From positions 4,621,001 to 4,685,000 of the forward strand of contig NZ_JAZHRR010000001.1 of assembly GCF_036924515.1 (NCBI RefSeq): a stretch of DNA of 64,000 bases, given 5' to 3'. The notes under the pieces were generated by a model that saw only the letters and a list, made by a program, of their open reading frames with translations, was not told the DNA's origin and did no database searches. The position numbers and the translations under genes were made by a program. Below, piece after piece: positions 51,426 to 60,116 of this stretch. Origin of the DNA: Bradyrhizobium sp. AZCC 1610. Its GTDB lineage: Bacteria; Pseudomonadota; Alphaproteobacteria; Rhizobiales; Xanthobacteraceae. Every line of letters begins with the position of its first letter. The stretch's first letter is position 1.

Positions 51426-51882
51426 GCGGCCCTCAAGCCAAACCAACCAGGGCACCCTGGCGTGAATTATGATCAGGTGTTCCAAGTGCGAACGCGGTGA
51501 CGAGCAGTAAAACACTCGCGAGGCTCGTTCCGCTTTCGCTACGCAGAACGCGCTTGGCCTGATCCGACGTATAGCCATTGACCCGAGTTGGCGCTAGATT
51601 TTAGTGCTGCTGTACGCCTACTGAGGAGAACCGAAGTTCAAGACCGGTGCTGCGCACCCGTTTACCCTCTTCGGCCGTTCGTAAATCGGCTATCGCGGCC
51701 GCCTACGCGACGAAGCATGCCCCCGAACATCGTTCAAAAGCTGCTGAAAATCGGGCCTCGGGGCACGGCACATGGCCCATTTCGCTGACTGTTGCCACGC
51801 GCGGCGCAGATGCCGGAGATAGGCAACTTGTTGACGGGCCACGACGTCGAGCTATGGCAATTGGATGGACAGATCCGGACGT
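51426..51882. other. Intergenic stretch without a recognised gene
   Basis: Only short frames without motifs are present between the transglutaminase promoter region and the DUF2934 relic. I see no terminators or repeats. Confidence 0.5.
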
Positions 51883-52110
51883 TCAAGGCACACATCTTGG
51901 GGTTAGCGCGATAGCTTCACACTTGCCGTTCGGCCGTATTTCAGACTCGGCTTGAAGCCAGAACTCCAGGTCGCGGTCTGCTGGCCGTCCGTTCTGTCCC
52001 AAAGTTCGTGGGCGCGCTCTAATCTCTTCCCTGGTCCGCTGGGCGGCCAGACGTTGTCCAAGCCTCTGTCTAAGTTCCTCGACCCACGCCCTAAGCCGCT
52101 CATAGGTCAT
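51883..52110 (-). pseudogene. DUF2934-like gene with two compensating frameshifts
   Basis: The 75-codon minus-strand frame contains RTREEIRARPRTLGQNGRPA and then DRDLEFWLQAESEIR. DUF2934 proteins read EEIRxRAHELWExxGRPxGRDLEFWLQAE. In the neighbouring frame the middle reads ERAHELWDRTD, so one indel after EEIR and a second before GRP have scrambled about nine residues and then restored the frame. No Shine-Dalgarno is visible. It may be dead or an altered but translated protein. Confidence 0.5.
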
Positions 52111-52193
52111 CTGGTCAGTGATGCGCGAAGAAATGCGACTCGCTTGTGCAACCTTGCGGTGGCCGGCGTCCGCCTGAACCCTGGAGTTGGCGC

Positions 52194-54596
52194 TTACTGA
52201 GGCACCTCCTGCCCGACCGCTGCCGATGAGGTAGCAGGTGCAGATTTCTCTGGCGCTTCTTCATCCGCATCACTCGTGGTAATGGTGGCTACAACATCAG
52301 CAGCCATCGTTTCAAGCAATGCGACTTCGTCTCCTTCCAGGGTGCGGGGTTCGGAGTCGAGAATGCATAGCGCTCCGATTATCAGACCGTCAGCTGCGCG
52401 TAGCGGCGCCCCAGCGTAGAAGCGCACGTTCCATTGCTCGATCGTCTCGTTATCGGCAAAGCGCGGGTCGCGCTCGATATCCGAGACCACTAGCGTCTCG
52501 TCGTTGGCTACTACGTAGTTGCAGATCGCATGTTCGCGGTCCATCGGCAGCAGCGTACCTGTATCGTCGGTGATGGCATCCGGCAATTTTCCACTTTGTC
52601 CGACGAAGTATTCGCGGTCCTTATCGATAGTGGTGATCACGGCAACGCTGGTGTTGAATACGTCGGCCGCACGCTTGGCGAGAGCATCCAGCGCTTCACG
52701 TTTGTCACCCTCTAAGACCCCGGTCGCTTTCAGCGCGTTGACACGCTCTGCGTCGTTGTCAGGCACGGGGGCTTGTTGGACCACCTTGGCTTCTTCAGGG
52801 TCGACGATGCGGTGAATACGACGGACCGCCTCCTCGACCGAAGTCACGACAGCATCGGCTTTGAGCGCTGCGAGGGATTCGTCGGTCAACAGTTCCGGGG
52901 GCGCCCTCCATAGCGCTAGAACGATGCGCAGATCCGGCCATCGTCTTCGCAGACGCCGGCAGGCGTGGCGGGCGGGGATGGCTGGGTTCGGCGTAAAGTA
53001 GCTGAGGCAGACAATGTCCGCGCCCTTCAGGTCGAGTTTAGCCAGATAGTCGGCATTGACGCTTGCAGCGGGTTGGGAAGCTGCGGCGATCCCTTCGAAA
53101 CCAAGCGCGTGGGCTAGCATCTCGCCGGCGAGGGCATCGATCTCCCATTTTCCTCCGATGCACAGGACCGTTGGCTTTGCCTCCGGACTCAGGGAGGCTG
53201 GGTATTGATCTCTGAGATCGTCGAGCAGTGTATCCATTCCGCTTGCCAGACGCAGGCGGTGCTCAGCGCTTGCGTTCTGGAGATACTCCTCGCTTGCCAG
53301 ACGAAGGACCTCAATGCCGATTGCATCGTAGAATGATATAACCGAAGACTCTTCGATTTCGGCGCTTGCGATCTCGACAGCTTCGTCGGCATCATCTGCA
53401 ATCAGTCGCTGATAGATGCGGGCGGGTACATCCAGTGCAGGCGTCGAACCGAGCATAGTGTCGAGGAAGCGCAGCTGCGGCAGATTACGCCCGAGGACTA
53501 GTAGACAAACCGTGAGAGGGGTGGAGAGGATCAGCCCCACGGGACCCCAAAGCGCTGTCCACAATATCGCCGCGGCGATCAGCGATATGGCCGACAGGCC
53601 GGTGCTCGAACCATATAGCAGGGGCTCGACAATGTTGTTGCTTATCAACTCGAGGATGACGATCACCGCAACGGTCCATAGCAACATGCTCCAGCCACTG
53701 TCGACGGCAAAAGCGATCGAGACTGGAAAGATCGCAGCAATCAGTGGGCCGACATAGGGGATGAAGCGCATGACCGCGCCCACGGCGCCCCACAGAAGCG
53801 CGCCTGGTACGCCGATGATCCAGAGGCCGGCAGCGAGCGGCACGCCGTAACTGACGTTTACGAGTAGCTGCATCAGAAGATACCTGCTGATACGCGCACC
53901 AGCCTCCTGGATCGCATCGGTCGAACGATGGAAGTTGCCACCCAATAGTCGTAGAAACCGGTCGCGAAGGTCGCCGATATCAAGCAGCGCCAGAAAGACG
54001 AAGATCAAGACGATGCCGGCCGTAGCCAGCGGCTCCGCTGACCGCACAAGCCAGGCAAATGCCTGCTCGAACGGCGTTTGCGGCATGGGAACGATTTCGA
54101 CACGCTGTGGCACCGGGCCTTCCGCGGGTTTGTCGTCCTTTGACTCGACCTCCTTCTGTACGCGTTCGACTGTCTTCAGCACGCCGTCGAACAATCCGGG
54201 TGCCTTAAGATTCTGGCGTAGATCCGCCAACTTCGTCAGTATCGTCGATTGATAGGCCGGCAATTCGACAGCGATCGAACGGACCTGTGCGCCGAGAATG
54301 ACGCCTAGTCCAACCAGGGCGCATCCGACGGTTACCATGACGAGGCTCGTCGCGAGCAGTCTGGGCAGGCCGAGCCGGGCAAGCCATGTGACGGGCGGGT
54401 TCAGCGCGAATGTGATCAGGAACGCGATCGCGAGTGGTATGAGTATTTCACGGCCGAAATACAGGCCAGCAAGGATGACCGCGCCCGACACCAGGGCGGC
54501 CGCAACTCTTACAATATCCAGTTCGCGAGACGTGACCGCATCCGCGCGGACCTGGCTTGATGATGGAAGCCCTGAGGCTGTAGGCAAATTATGCAT
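52194..54596 (-). CDS. AI-2E-family transporter fused to B12-binding-like and GAF domains
   Basis: This 800-residue protein begins with an AI-2E-type permease (about 30-370, eight helices; SNNIVEPLLYGSSTGLSAIS near 320-339). Then comes a helical linker and a cobalamin-binding-like alpha/beta domain (about 390-630; YQRLIADDADEAVEIASAEI and PTVLCIGGKWEIDALAGEML). A C-terminal GAF domain follows (about 650-785; CNYVVANDETLVVSDIERDP). The start at 54596 has GAGG upstream, and an excellent EcfG-type promoter lies 21-45 bp before it. The fusion suggests a ligand- or light-sensing membrane protein in the general stress response. Confidence 0.9.
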   Translation of the reverse strand: MHNLPTASGLPSSSQVRADAVTSRELDIVRVAAALVSGAVILAGLYFGREILIPLAIAFLITFALNPPVTWLARLGLPRLLATSLVMVTVGCALVGLGVILGAQVRSIAVELPAYQSTILTKLADLRQNLKAPGLFDGVLKTVERVQKEVESKDDKPAEGPVPQRVEIVPMPQTPFEQAFAWLVRSAEPLATAGIVLIFVFLALLDIGDLRDRFLRLLGGNFHRSTDAIQEAGARISRYLLMQLLVNVSYGVPLAAGLWIIGVPGALLWGAVGAVMRFIPYVGPLIAAIFPVSIAFAVDSGWSMLLWTVAVIVILELISNNIVEPLLYGSSTGLSAISLIAAAILWTALWGPVGLILSTPLTVCLLVLGRNLPQLRFLDTMLGSTPALDVPARIYQRLIADDADEAVEIASAEIEESSVISFYDAIGIEVLRLASEEYLQNASAEHRLRLASGMDTLLDDLRDQYPASLSPEAKPTVLCIGGKWEIDALAGEMLAHALGFEGIAAASQPAASVNADYLAKLDLKGADIVCLSYFTPNPAIPARHACRRLRRRWPDLRIVLALWRAPPELLTDESLAALKADAVVTSVEEAVRRIHRIVDPEEAKVVQQAPVPDNDAERVNALKATGVLEGDKREALDALAKRAADVFNTSVAVITTIDKDREYFVGQSGKLPDAITDDTGTLLPMDREHAICNYVVANDETLVVSDIERDPRFADNETIEQWNVRFYAGAPLRAADGLIIGALCILDSEPRTLEGDEVALLETMAADVVATITTSDADEEAPEKSAPATSSAAVGQEVPQ

Positions 54597-54616
54597 TGTG
54601 CTGCGCCTCACACGAA

Positions 54617-54641
54617 AACGCGAACGGACCCAGCAAGTTCC
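54617..54641 (-). promoter_or_regulatory. EcfG-type general-stress promoter (AI-2E fusion gene)
   Basis: On the minus strand GGAAC (54641-54637), 16 bases and CGTT (54620-54617) match the alphaproteobacterial EcfG consensus exactly. It is 20 bp upstream of the ATG at 54596. Confidence 0.75.
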
Positions 54642-55151
54642 CTTCATGCAATTCGTGTCGCGAGCTTGCACGGGCAATAAATCGTCGGCTTCACAGACGA
54701 CGGACATGCACACGTTCCGCGAGGAAGCGATCGAGATGATCCGCGCCTAGGTAACGGCAGGCTGATCAGCGGTCACTCAGGCGGTGTCAATTTCGAGGTC
54801 CCAGCGGTCTTGATCCACCATCGGTGCCCTCGGCAGCGTCATGGCACCTTTGAGACATGCCGACACGGTAACGGTGTCTGTTTATAGGGTGTTCATTCCG
54901 AAACGGCCAGCCTCCAGTCGCGCTTGCTTGGCAAACCCACCTGTAAGAAGCTCGCCGGCTGCAGGTGCCTGCTCCGCTCGCAGCCTTGACGTTCATAAGG
55001 AGCATCCCCGATTATGCTGAGATCCCCAGCTTTCCAAGCGCTAGCCCGACTAATCGTGGATCCGGCTAGCCATGTTCGAGGTCGTCCCCGCATGCCATGG
55101 CATCATTGACGTTCAGTAGCGAGCGGAGCGCAAGTTTGCCCGCCGCCTCCC
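54642..55151. other. Intergenic stretch without a recognised gene
   Basis: Roughly 500 bp with only short frames. No terminator, tRNA or relic with a family motif was recognised. Confidence 0.5.
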
Positions 55152-55340
55152 TTAGTGTCTCGACACTTCCCGCAAACCGGTGAATGCCCTAACGCTTCCC
55201 AGATATTTGGTTTCGTACATTTCTCTTTGGGCTTCCAGTACCTCCTGCCGCTCCCGCGCGTGCAGATCTGGGGCTACGAGCTGAAGGGTTTCGCCGTCCA
55301 GAGCGGGAATAGACCGGTTGGGCTGTCTCGGATCGCTCAT
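55152..55340 (-). CDS. Small helical hypothetical protein
   Basis: This 62-residue charged protein (MSDPRQPNRSIPALDGETLQ at the start, then a long helix through QEVLEAQREMYETKYLGS) has a GGGAG sequence just before the ATG. No family is recognised. A CGAAC-N16-CGTG element 15-40 bp upstream resembles a degenerate EcfG promoter. It is divergent from the DUF892 gene, itself stress-type. Confidence 0.42.
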   Translation of the reverse strand: MSDPRQPNRSIPALDGETLQLVAPDLHARERQEVLEAQREMYETKYLGSVRAFTGLREVSRH

Positions 55341-55449
55341 GCTCCCGGCCCTGATCACGATCGCTCTACTTTTCATGTTCGGAAATGCTGCGCTTCTGAA
55401 CCCAGGCGACTTAGTGTCTGATCTGCGCAAGGGAAAGCGGTTTCGGCTA

Positions 55450-55474
55450 GGAACAACTCAACGGCAATCTTGTT
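55450..55474 (+). promoter_or_regulatory. EcfG-type promoter (DUF892 gene)
   Basis: GGAAC (55450-55454), 16 bases, TGTT (55471-55474), one mismatch to GGAAC-N16-CGTT. It is 30 bp before the DUF892 start and would give a short leader that contains the GGAGGG site. Confidence 0.65.
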
Positions 55475-55503
55475 TGGTACCAGCAATTAACCTGGAGGGT
55501 TCT

Positions 55504-56010
55504 ATGGCTAGAGAGAAAGAACTGAAAGATCTGTTTCTTGATACACTGAAGGATATCTACTTCGCCGAGAAGAAGATCCTGTCCGCCCTGCCGAAAATGG
55601 CCAAAGCCGCGCAGTCGCCGAAGCTTAAGGCTGCGTTTGAAAAGCACATGGCCGAAACCGACGGCCAGGTCGAGCGGTTGGAGCAGGTATTCGCGTCGAT
55701 CGACGAAACGCCGAAGGGCAAGACCTGCGATGCCATCGTGGGAATCATCGAAGAAGGCAAGGAAGTTATGGACGAGTACAAGGGTATGCCGGCCCTTGAC
55801 GCTGGTCTGCTCGCTGCCGCACAGGCCGTCGAGCATTACGAGATTTCGCGTTATGGCACCCTCAAGACCTGGGCAAACGAATTGGGTTACGCCGATGCAG
55901 TGAAGTTGCTCGATGCAACCCTTAAGGAAGAGAAGGCAACGGACAGTGCCCTGAGTCAGCTCGCGGAATCCGAGGTCAACCAGCACGCCGAGACCGCGAA
56001 AGCCGCATAA
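55504..56010 (+). CDS. Ferritin-like DUF892 (YciE/YciF-type) stress protein
   Basis: This 168-residue all-helical protein belongs to DUF892. The opening KELKDLFLDTLKDIYFAEKK (near 4-23) and the HYEISRYGTLKTWANELG segment (near 112-129) provide the Glu/His residues of a ferritin-like di-iron site. ATG at 55504 follows GGAGGG. The start lies 30 bp downstream of an EcfG-type promoter and a perfect 11-bp hairpin follows the stop, so it is a monocistronic stress gene. Members are induced by osmotic or desiccation stress. Confidence 0.92.
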   Translation: MAREKELKDLFLDTLKDIYFAEKKILSALPKMAKAAQSPKLKAAFEKHMAETDGQVERLEQVFASIDETPKGKTCDAIVGIIEEGKEVMDEYKGMPALDAGLLAAAQAVEHYEISRYGTLKTWANELGYADAVKLLDATLKEEKATDSALSQLAESEVNQHAETAKAA

Positions 56011-56037
56011 CCAAGCGACCCGATACCACCTACAAAC

Positions 56038-56066
56038 GGCCCCAGCGCTACTGCGCTGGGGCCATT
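56038..56066 (+). terminator. Terminator hairpin after the DUF892 gene
   Basis: GGCCCCAGCGC-TACT-GCGCTGGGGCC is a perfect 11-bp stem 28 bp after the stop, followed only by ATT. It could act in both directions, also ending the minus-strand envelope operon. Confidence 0.7.
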
Positions 56067-56124
56067 CTACCGAATACCGGACCGGGCTGAACATCCTCCG
56101 AAAGGCGGCGACAACAGAGTGTTC

Positions 56125-56862
56125 TTACGATCCTACTTTCTCTCGGGCCGCCTCCATCGCATCCTGGCCCGCCTGTTTGACGCGATCGACGTATTCGGCG
56201 CCGGCATCTTCGAATTCGGCTTTGAGCGTATCGGCCCCCTCTCGGACGCTTTGCGACACGGCCCCGGCACGCACCTTCAGATCTGCCTTGAGGCTGTCAC
56301 TCAAGTCCCCGACCCACTCTTTTTCGAGACCCGACTTGGCCAGGGCGCCCGCCACCGTGGCGCCGATCGCAAGGCCTACGGCACCAAGCACCAGCGGTTG
56401 CCTTTCCAGGAGATCGGACAGCGAGGACTGCGCCTGCCTCAGAGTTTCCTTCCTCGGCAAGGCCCGGCCCACCCGGTCAAACATTTCCCGGGCGCCGGCC
56501 ACGCCTTCGTCGAATCGCTCGCTCATCGTTTCCGCCGCGCCGGACATCGCATCGGAAGTGGCCATTCTGGCGTTGCGGACCGTTTCATTGATATCGCGCG
56601 AGGCTTCGTCCTGCATTCGGGAGGCGCGATTCCGCATGGAACCGTAAGTATCGTCCCAGCTGGAGGCGGCCGACCTTTGGGCACGCGCGCCGAGATCGGC
56701 GAGCGGCGCGGCCGCTGACGTGACCGAACCGGCGGCGTTCTTCAGCTTGTCGCTGCCGATAAGCAGCCACAGCGCGCCACCTCCGATCAGGGCTGCGGCG
56801 AGCGGGTTTTCCCGGGCAGCCGCGGCCAGACCATCTATGAAACTCCCTTGTGAACCGATCAT
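56125..56862 (-). CDS. Envelope-associated helical protein, last gene of the stress operon
   Basis: This 245-residue protein has two hydrophobic segments (NPLAAALIGGGALWLLIGS near 19-37 and PLVLGAVGLAIGATVAGALA near 155-174) separated by a long amphipathic helical region and followed by another (about 180-245). No named domain is certain; apolipoprotein-like or DUF3618-associated proteins look similar. It overlaps the holin-like gene by 4 bp. It is probably an inner-membrane protein made during general stress. Confidence 0.8.
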   Translation of the reverse strand: MIGSQGSFIDGLAAAARENPLAAALIGGGALWLLIGSDKLKNAAGSVTSAAAPLADLGARAQRSAASSWDDTYGSMRNRASRMQDEASRDINETVRNARMATSDAMSGAAETMSERFDEGVAGAREMFDRVGRALPRKETLRQAQSSLSDLLERQPLVLGAVGLAIGATVAGALAKSGLEKEWVGDLSDSLKADLKVRAGAVSQSVREGADTLKAEFEDAGAEYVDRVKQAGQDAMEAAREKVGS

Positions 56863-57254
56863 CGCACCATTCCCTTCACGGTGTCCTTGTCCTTTTCGAG
56901 CTGACGCAACGTTTCTCGCGGCGCCAGATGACGTGTGTCGAGCCGATTCATACCGACCGCAAACAAGATGCCTGCGAGCACCGCGGCAACAATCGCGGAG
57001 ATCAGATAAGAGACCGGCTGCGACCAGCCGCCCGCGATCAAGGCCGCGGAAAGCGCAAACAGCGCCATGACGATCGCGGGAATAACCAGGACGGCACCGG
57101 CCGCAATGAGGCCGACGGCGCCACCGATTTGCTGAACCTTCTCGCCGAGTTCGGCCTTGGCGAGATCAACCTCGTTCTGGAACAGTTTTGCGAATTGCGA
57201 AAGCGCGTCGCCGAAAAGGTGCGAGATCGTCCGAAGATCGGTTTTCGTGCTCAT
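56859..57254 (-). CDS. Holin-like DUF1469 (phage holin superfamily III) membrane protein
   Basis: This 131-residue protein has an amphipathic N-terminal helix (SHLFGDALSQFAKLFQNEVD near 11-30) and two transmembrane helices (about 45-72 and 80-102), as in PF07332. Despite the family name it is not a phage gene here: it sits in a chromosomal stress operon with DUF3618. It overlaps both neighbours by 4 bp. Such proteins are thought to work in envelope homeostasis. Confidence 0.9.
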   Translation of the reverse strand: MSTKTDLRTISHLFGDALSQFAKLFQNEVDLAKAELGEKVQQIGGAVGLIAAGAVLVIPAIVMALFALSAALIAGGWSQPVSYLISAIVAAVLAGILFAVGMNRLDTRHLAPRETLRQLEKDKDTVKGMVR

Positions 57255-57850
57255 GACGCCTCACCTTTGTAGGATCCCGAGCTGTAGGATGATGACGGCT
57301 CGTAGGACGATGACGATGAGGAAGAGCCCTGGCGTGAAGAGCTCTCGCTTCCCGATGCCCTCAGGAAGCGGACAGCGGCGAAACCGGTCAGCACCGACAG
57401 ACCCAAGAAGGCCGCAGGCTGCCGCTTGGCAAAATCCGTCGCGCCATCGACCAGATCGCGGAAGCTTCCGTTGCGGATTTTGTCGGCGGTTTCGTCGACA
57501 TATTCGGCCGCCGAATTGATGCCGCGGGCTGCGAACGGCACGTCGTTTTCGAATGCGCGCGCCGCATCCCTGATGTTGCCGGCGAAGCGGCCGACAAAAT
57601 CGGCACCCGAGCGCTGTTGTTCACGCGCCTGATCCTGGAAACGATCCGCAGTTCCGGCTGCAGCCTCCTTGGCGGCATCGGCCGCCTCCTTGTCGCGTGC
57701 GGTGTCCGTCGACGCCCTCAGCACATCACCGGCGCGCTGTTTGATCTCAGCGCCGGCATCCGCCACCTGGTCCTTCAGGTTCTGGGACGAGCCCGTATTC
57801 TGGTTCTGGGAAGAATTCTTATCGCGGGTGTTAAGATCCATATCGCTCAT
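57251..57850 (-). CDS. Low-complexity stress-operon protein with a Ser-rich tail
   Basis: This 199-residue protein has an Asn/Ser-rich start, a central amphipathic helical region (about 25-140, with ADAGAEIKQRAGDVLRAS-type repeats), a single hydrophobic segment (AAFLGLSVLTGFAAVRFLRA near 145-164) and a Ser/Tyr-rich tail. It resembles nutrient-deprivation or LEA-like helical proteins. It starts 8 bp after the DUF3618 gene. Desiccation or membrane protection is a possible role, by inference. Confidence 0.8.
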   Translation of the reverse strand: MSDMDLNTRDKNSSQNQNTGSSQNLKDQVADAGAEIKQRAGDVLRASTDTARDKEAADAAKEAAAGTADRFQDQAREQQRSGADFVGRFAGNIRDAARAFENDVPFAARGINSAAEYVDETADKIRNGSFRDLVDGATDFAKRQPAAFLGLSVLTGFAAVRFLRASGSESSSRQGSSSSSSSYEPSSSYSSGSYKGEAS

Positions 57851-57858
57851 GGCGGCCT

Positions 57859-58890
57859 CTATTTGGCTGGCGGGTTTCGGGAAGGATCGAAGGCCGTTGT
57901 CACGACGTCGTCGGCCACCTCTTTGAGTCTCTCGGTCACGCCTTCGGTGATGCGGCTGGCGTGTCCGCCGAGGTCGGCTTCGGACAGGCTTCTTGCCGCG
58001 GCATCCGCCGCCGACAGCACCGTGTCCTTGGCCGCCTCAAATCCGGATTGAGCCGCCGTGCCGGCGGCGCGCTTGACGCGGTCGCTCGCTTCACCGGCCA
58101 CGCTCGCCTCGACCCTGGTGCTCGGAAGGGAAGCAGCAAGGATCGCGCCGATCGCCACGCCGAGGCCGCCAATCAATGCGACGTTGTCCCGGATCACCTT
58201 GCTTGCAGTCTCGGGAGCAGCCGTCGCCGCGTTCGTCGCAGTCGAGCGAACGCGCTCCATCTTCTCCTTGGCTATCTCCGAAGCGGCATCCATGCCGGAC
58301 CTGACCTTGTCGGCGACGGCATCGGCGGCCTGCGCCGCGCGATCCCTCAGGTCACCAGCCATTCCGCTCGCCGCATCTGCCATTCCGCCTGCGGTTTCAC
58401 GAGCTTCACCGGCCATGCCGGCTGCCTGACGCTCAGTGTGGGACATCGCTTTCCGCATACCGTCACCCAGATACTGGGCGCGTTCCGCGGTCTCGTCGAT
58501 AACCTCCCTCGCCTTGTCAATTCCCGGCGCTGCCGCTTCCGCGGCGCGATCGCGAACGGTCTTCGAACTTAGGGCAAGGCCGGCACCGATCATCAAGAGC
58601 GGTAGTGGGAAGCCGCGGGCCAGGCGCATCGCGGGCACGGCGATCGCGGTGCCCGCGGCGATTGCCTGCATCGGATTATCCATGGCTTGTTGCTTCAGCG
58701 CATCCATCCAGCCGTGGGTCTTGTGACTGATGAAGCCGCTCACCTCAGCCTTGAGGTTTTCCGGCGAGACCTTGTAGCGGATGTCTTCTGCGGTGTCGGC
58801 GATCTGCTCCCTCAGCCGGTCGACGGTTGCCGCAAGCTGCGCGCGGCTTTGCTCGGAGTCCCGTCGTAGCTCCTCCACGGATCGTGTCAT
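57859..58890 (-). CDS. DUF3618 protein, first gene of the envelope-stress operon
   Basis: This 343-residue protein opens with the DUF3618 signature SVEELRRDSEQSRAQLAATV (4-23) and LREQIADTAEDIRYKVSPEN. Two hydrophobic segments follow (near 75-110 and 240-258), and the rest is long Ala-rich amphipathic helix. It is promoter-proximal to three more genes. An EcfG-like promoter (GGAAC-N16-AGTT) lies about 40-60 bp upstream. Its role is unknown; DUF3618 genes commonly accompany holin-like proteins in alphaproteobacteria. Confidence 0.9.
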   Translation of the reverse strand: MTRSVEELRRDSEQSRAQLAATVDRLREQIADTAEDIRYKVSPENLKAEVSGFISHKTHGWMDALKQQAMDNPMQAIAAGTAIAVPAMRLARGFPLPLLMIGAGLALSSKTVRDRAAEAAAPGIDKAREVIDETAERAQYLGDGMRKAMSHTERQAAGMAGEARETAGGMADAASGMAGDLRDRAAQAADAVADKVRSGMDAASEIAKEKMERVRSTATNAATAAPETASKVIRDNVALIGGLGVAIGAILAASLPSTRVEASVAGEASDRVKRAAGTAAQSGFEAAKDTVLSAADAAARSLSEADLGGHASRITEGVTERLKEVADDVVTTAFDPSRNPPAK

Positions 58891-58928
58891 GTCGTCACCG
58901 CCTGTGCGTTCGTGTTGTTTTGAGAACG

Positions 58929-58953
58929 AACTCAGGCACTATTGAATCGTTCC
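58929..58953 (-). promoter_or_regulatory. EcfG-like promoter (DUF3618 operon)
   Basis: On the minus strand GGAAC (58953-58949), 16 bases, AGTT (58932-58929). One base differs from the EcfG -10. A CGTT four bases further down has a 20-bp spacer and is less likely. Confidence 0.55.
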
Positions 58954-59786
58954 TAACGCTCGTTGCGCGCCGCTGGATCGCGCGCGTCATCGATCGCCTT
59001 CGTTAATTCCGCGCCGAACAGGAGTATCTGCGCGGAGTAGTAGACCCAGAACATCAGGACGATCAGCGCGCCCGCGGCGCCATAGGTCGAGTTCGGGGCT
59101 GCCTGACCGAGGTACCATCCGATCAGCGATTTCCCGACGGTGAACAGCAGGGCTGTGACAAAAGCGCCCAGCAGAAGATGGCGCCAGTAGATCGTCGTGT
59201 CCGGCAGTACCCTGTAGATCGCTGTGAACAATAGCGTGAAGATGCCAAGTGACACGACCGCGTTGAGCGCGCTGAGCACGGCCTTGCCGGTCGACCAGTG
59301 CTCCAGGGCGGATAGCCCGGCACTCGCGGCCAGCGAGACGATCAGCATGAAGCCCAGTGCGGCGACAAGGCCAAGGCTGGCTGCCCGGCTCCGGATCAAG
59401 GAGAAAATTGGCTCGTCCGTCGGCTTGGACTTGAACGTTGCGTTCAGTGCCGTGCGCATCTCGCCGAACACACCGGATGCCGTTACCAGCACCGTGACGA
59501 CGCCCACGACGGTTGCGGTCGCGCCTGACGTCGGATCGCTTGATCGGGCCAGGATGGATTTGATGAAGTCGCCGCCGGTTGGTCCCAACAACCGGCCGAG
59601 CTCATCACTGATCGCGGCGCGAGCGGCATCCTGCCCGAACGCCAAGCCGGCGATAGCCACGACGATAAGGAGTACGGGCGCCAGGGACGTGGCGGCATAG
59701 AAGGCGATGGAAGCTCCGCGGCTTAGGGCATCATTAGCGATAAAGCCGGATGCCGCCGCCTTCAGGACCCGCCACAAAAGTCCCAT
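58953..59786 (-). CDS. YihY/virulence factor BrkB-family membrane protein
   Basis: This 277-residue protein has six transmembrane helices and the family features: DALSRGASIAFYAATSLAPV (near 19-38), GMxTALNATF-like (EMRTALNATFKS, near 128-139) and APNSTYGAAGALIVLMFWVY (near 228-247). YihY-type proteins are inner-membrane proteins of uncertain function. A CGAAC-N16-CGTT promoter lies 35 bp upstream. The gene is 62 bp upstream of the DUF3618 gene, so it may be part of the same stress locus. Confidence 0.92.
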   Translation of the reverse strand: MGLLWRVLKAAASGFIANDALSRGASIAFYAATSLAPVLLIVVAIAGLAFGQDAARAAISDELGRLLGPTGGDFIKSILARSSDPTSGATATVVGVVTVLVTASGVFGEMRTALNATFKSKPTDEPIFSLIRSRAASLGLVAALGFMLIVSLAASAGLSALEHWSTGKAVLSALNAVVSLGIFTLLFTAIYRVLPDTTIYWRHLLLGAFVTALLFTVGKSLIGWYLGQAAPNSTYGAAGALIVLMFWVYYSAQILLFGAELTKAIDDARDPAARNER

Positions 59787-59820
59787 TGGTTTTCCCTCGC
59801 CTCCCTCGAACGCGCCACCA

Positions 59821-59845
59821 AACGATTAGCAGGGCGCTGAGTTCG
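59821..59845 (-). promoter_or_regulatory. EcfG-type promoter (YihY gene)
   Basis: On the minus strand CGAAC (59845-59841), 16 bases, CGTT (59824-59821), one mismatch in the -35. It overlaps the end of the upstream relic gene. Confidence 0.55.
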
Positions 59846-60079
59846 TAGTGAACATCTCCGGGTTGCTGGCAACAAACTCTTCCCAAAGTTCTCCCATAAT
59901 TCTCAGAACGTCTTCCGCGCGGTATCCCCGCCCGTTGGCCCGCTGGTTGACTAGCTGACCTAGCCGCATCGTTCCTGAAAGTGGGTCGCCAGGACTGGGG
60001 ATGAAAGCAGCCTCCGCCGGCTTATGCACCACCCTTGCGGCGTGACATTGAATTGGTTGCGCGTGACTAGAGTCGCCAT
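59826..60079 (-). pseudogene. Small stress-type gene with a single-base frameshift
   Basis: From ATG 60079 one frame reads MATLVTRNQFNVTPQG, and after GGGTGG the neighbouring frame continues VVHKPAEAAFIPSPGDPLSG and on to RLGQLVNQRANGRGYRAEDV. Its end is ELWEEFVASNPEMF and a short tail. Together they match a rhizobial small protein that I recall (TRNQFNVTxQGxVHKPTxAAF). One missing base near 60031 breaks it. The EcfG-type promoter upstream is intact, so the damage may be recent or a sequencing error. Confidence 0.6.
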
Positions 60080-60116
60080 GGCGGTTGCACACTCGTGTGA
60101 TCGGACGGACACTCTC

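Noticed and set aside
51459..51483. EcfG promoter ahead of the transglutaminase gene
   Set aside because: GGAAC is exact, but the -10 reads CGCC instead of CGTT; two mismatches in four bases make it unreliable.
56859..57254. Prophage, suggested by the holin-family membrane protein
   Set aside because: No other phage gene is nearby. The gene overlaps chromosomal stress genes and this holin-like family is widespread outside phages.
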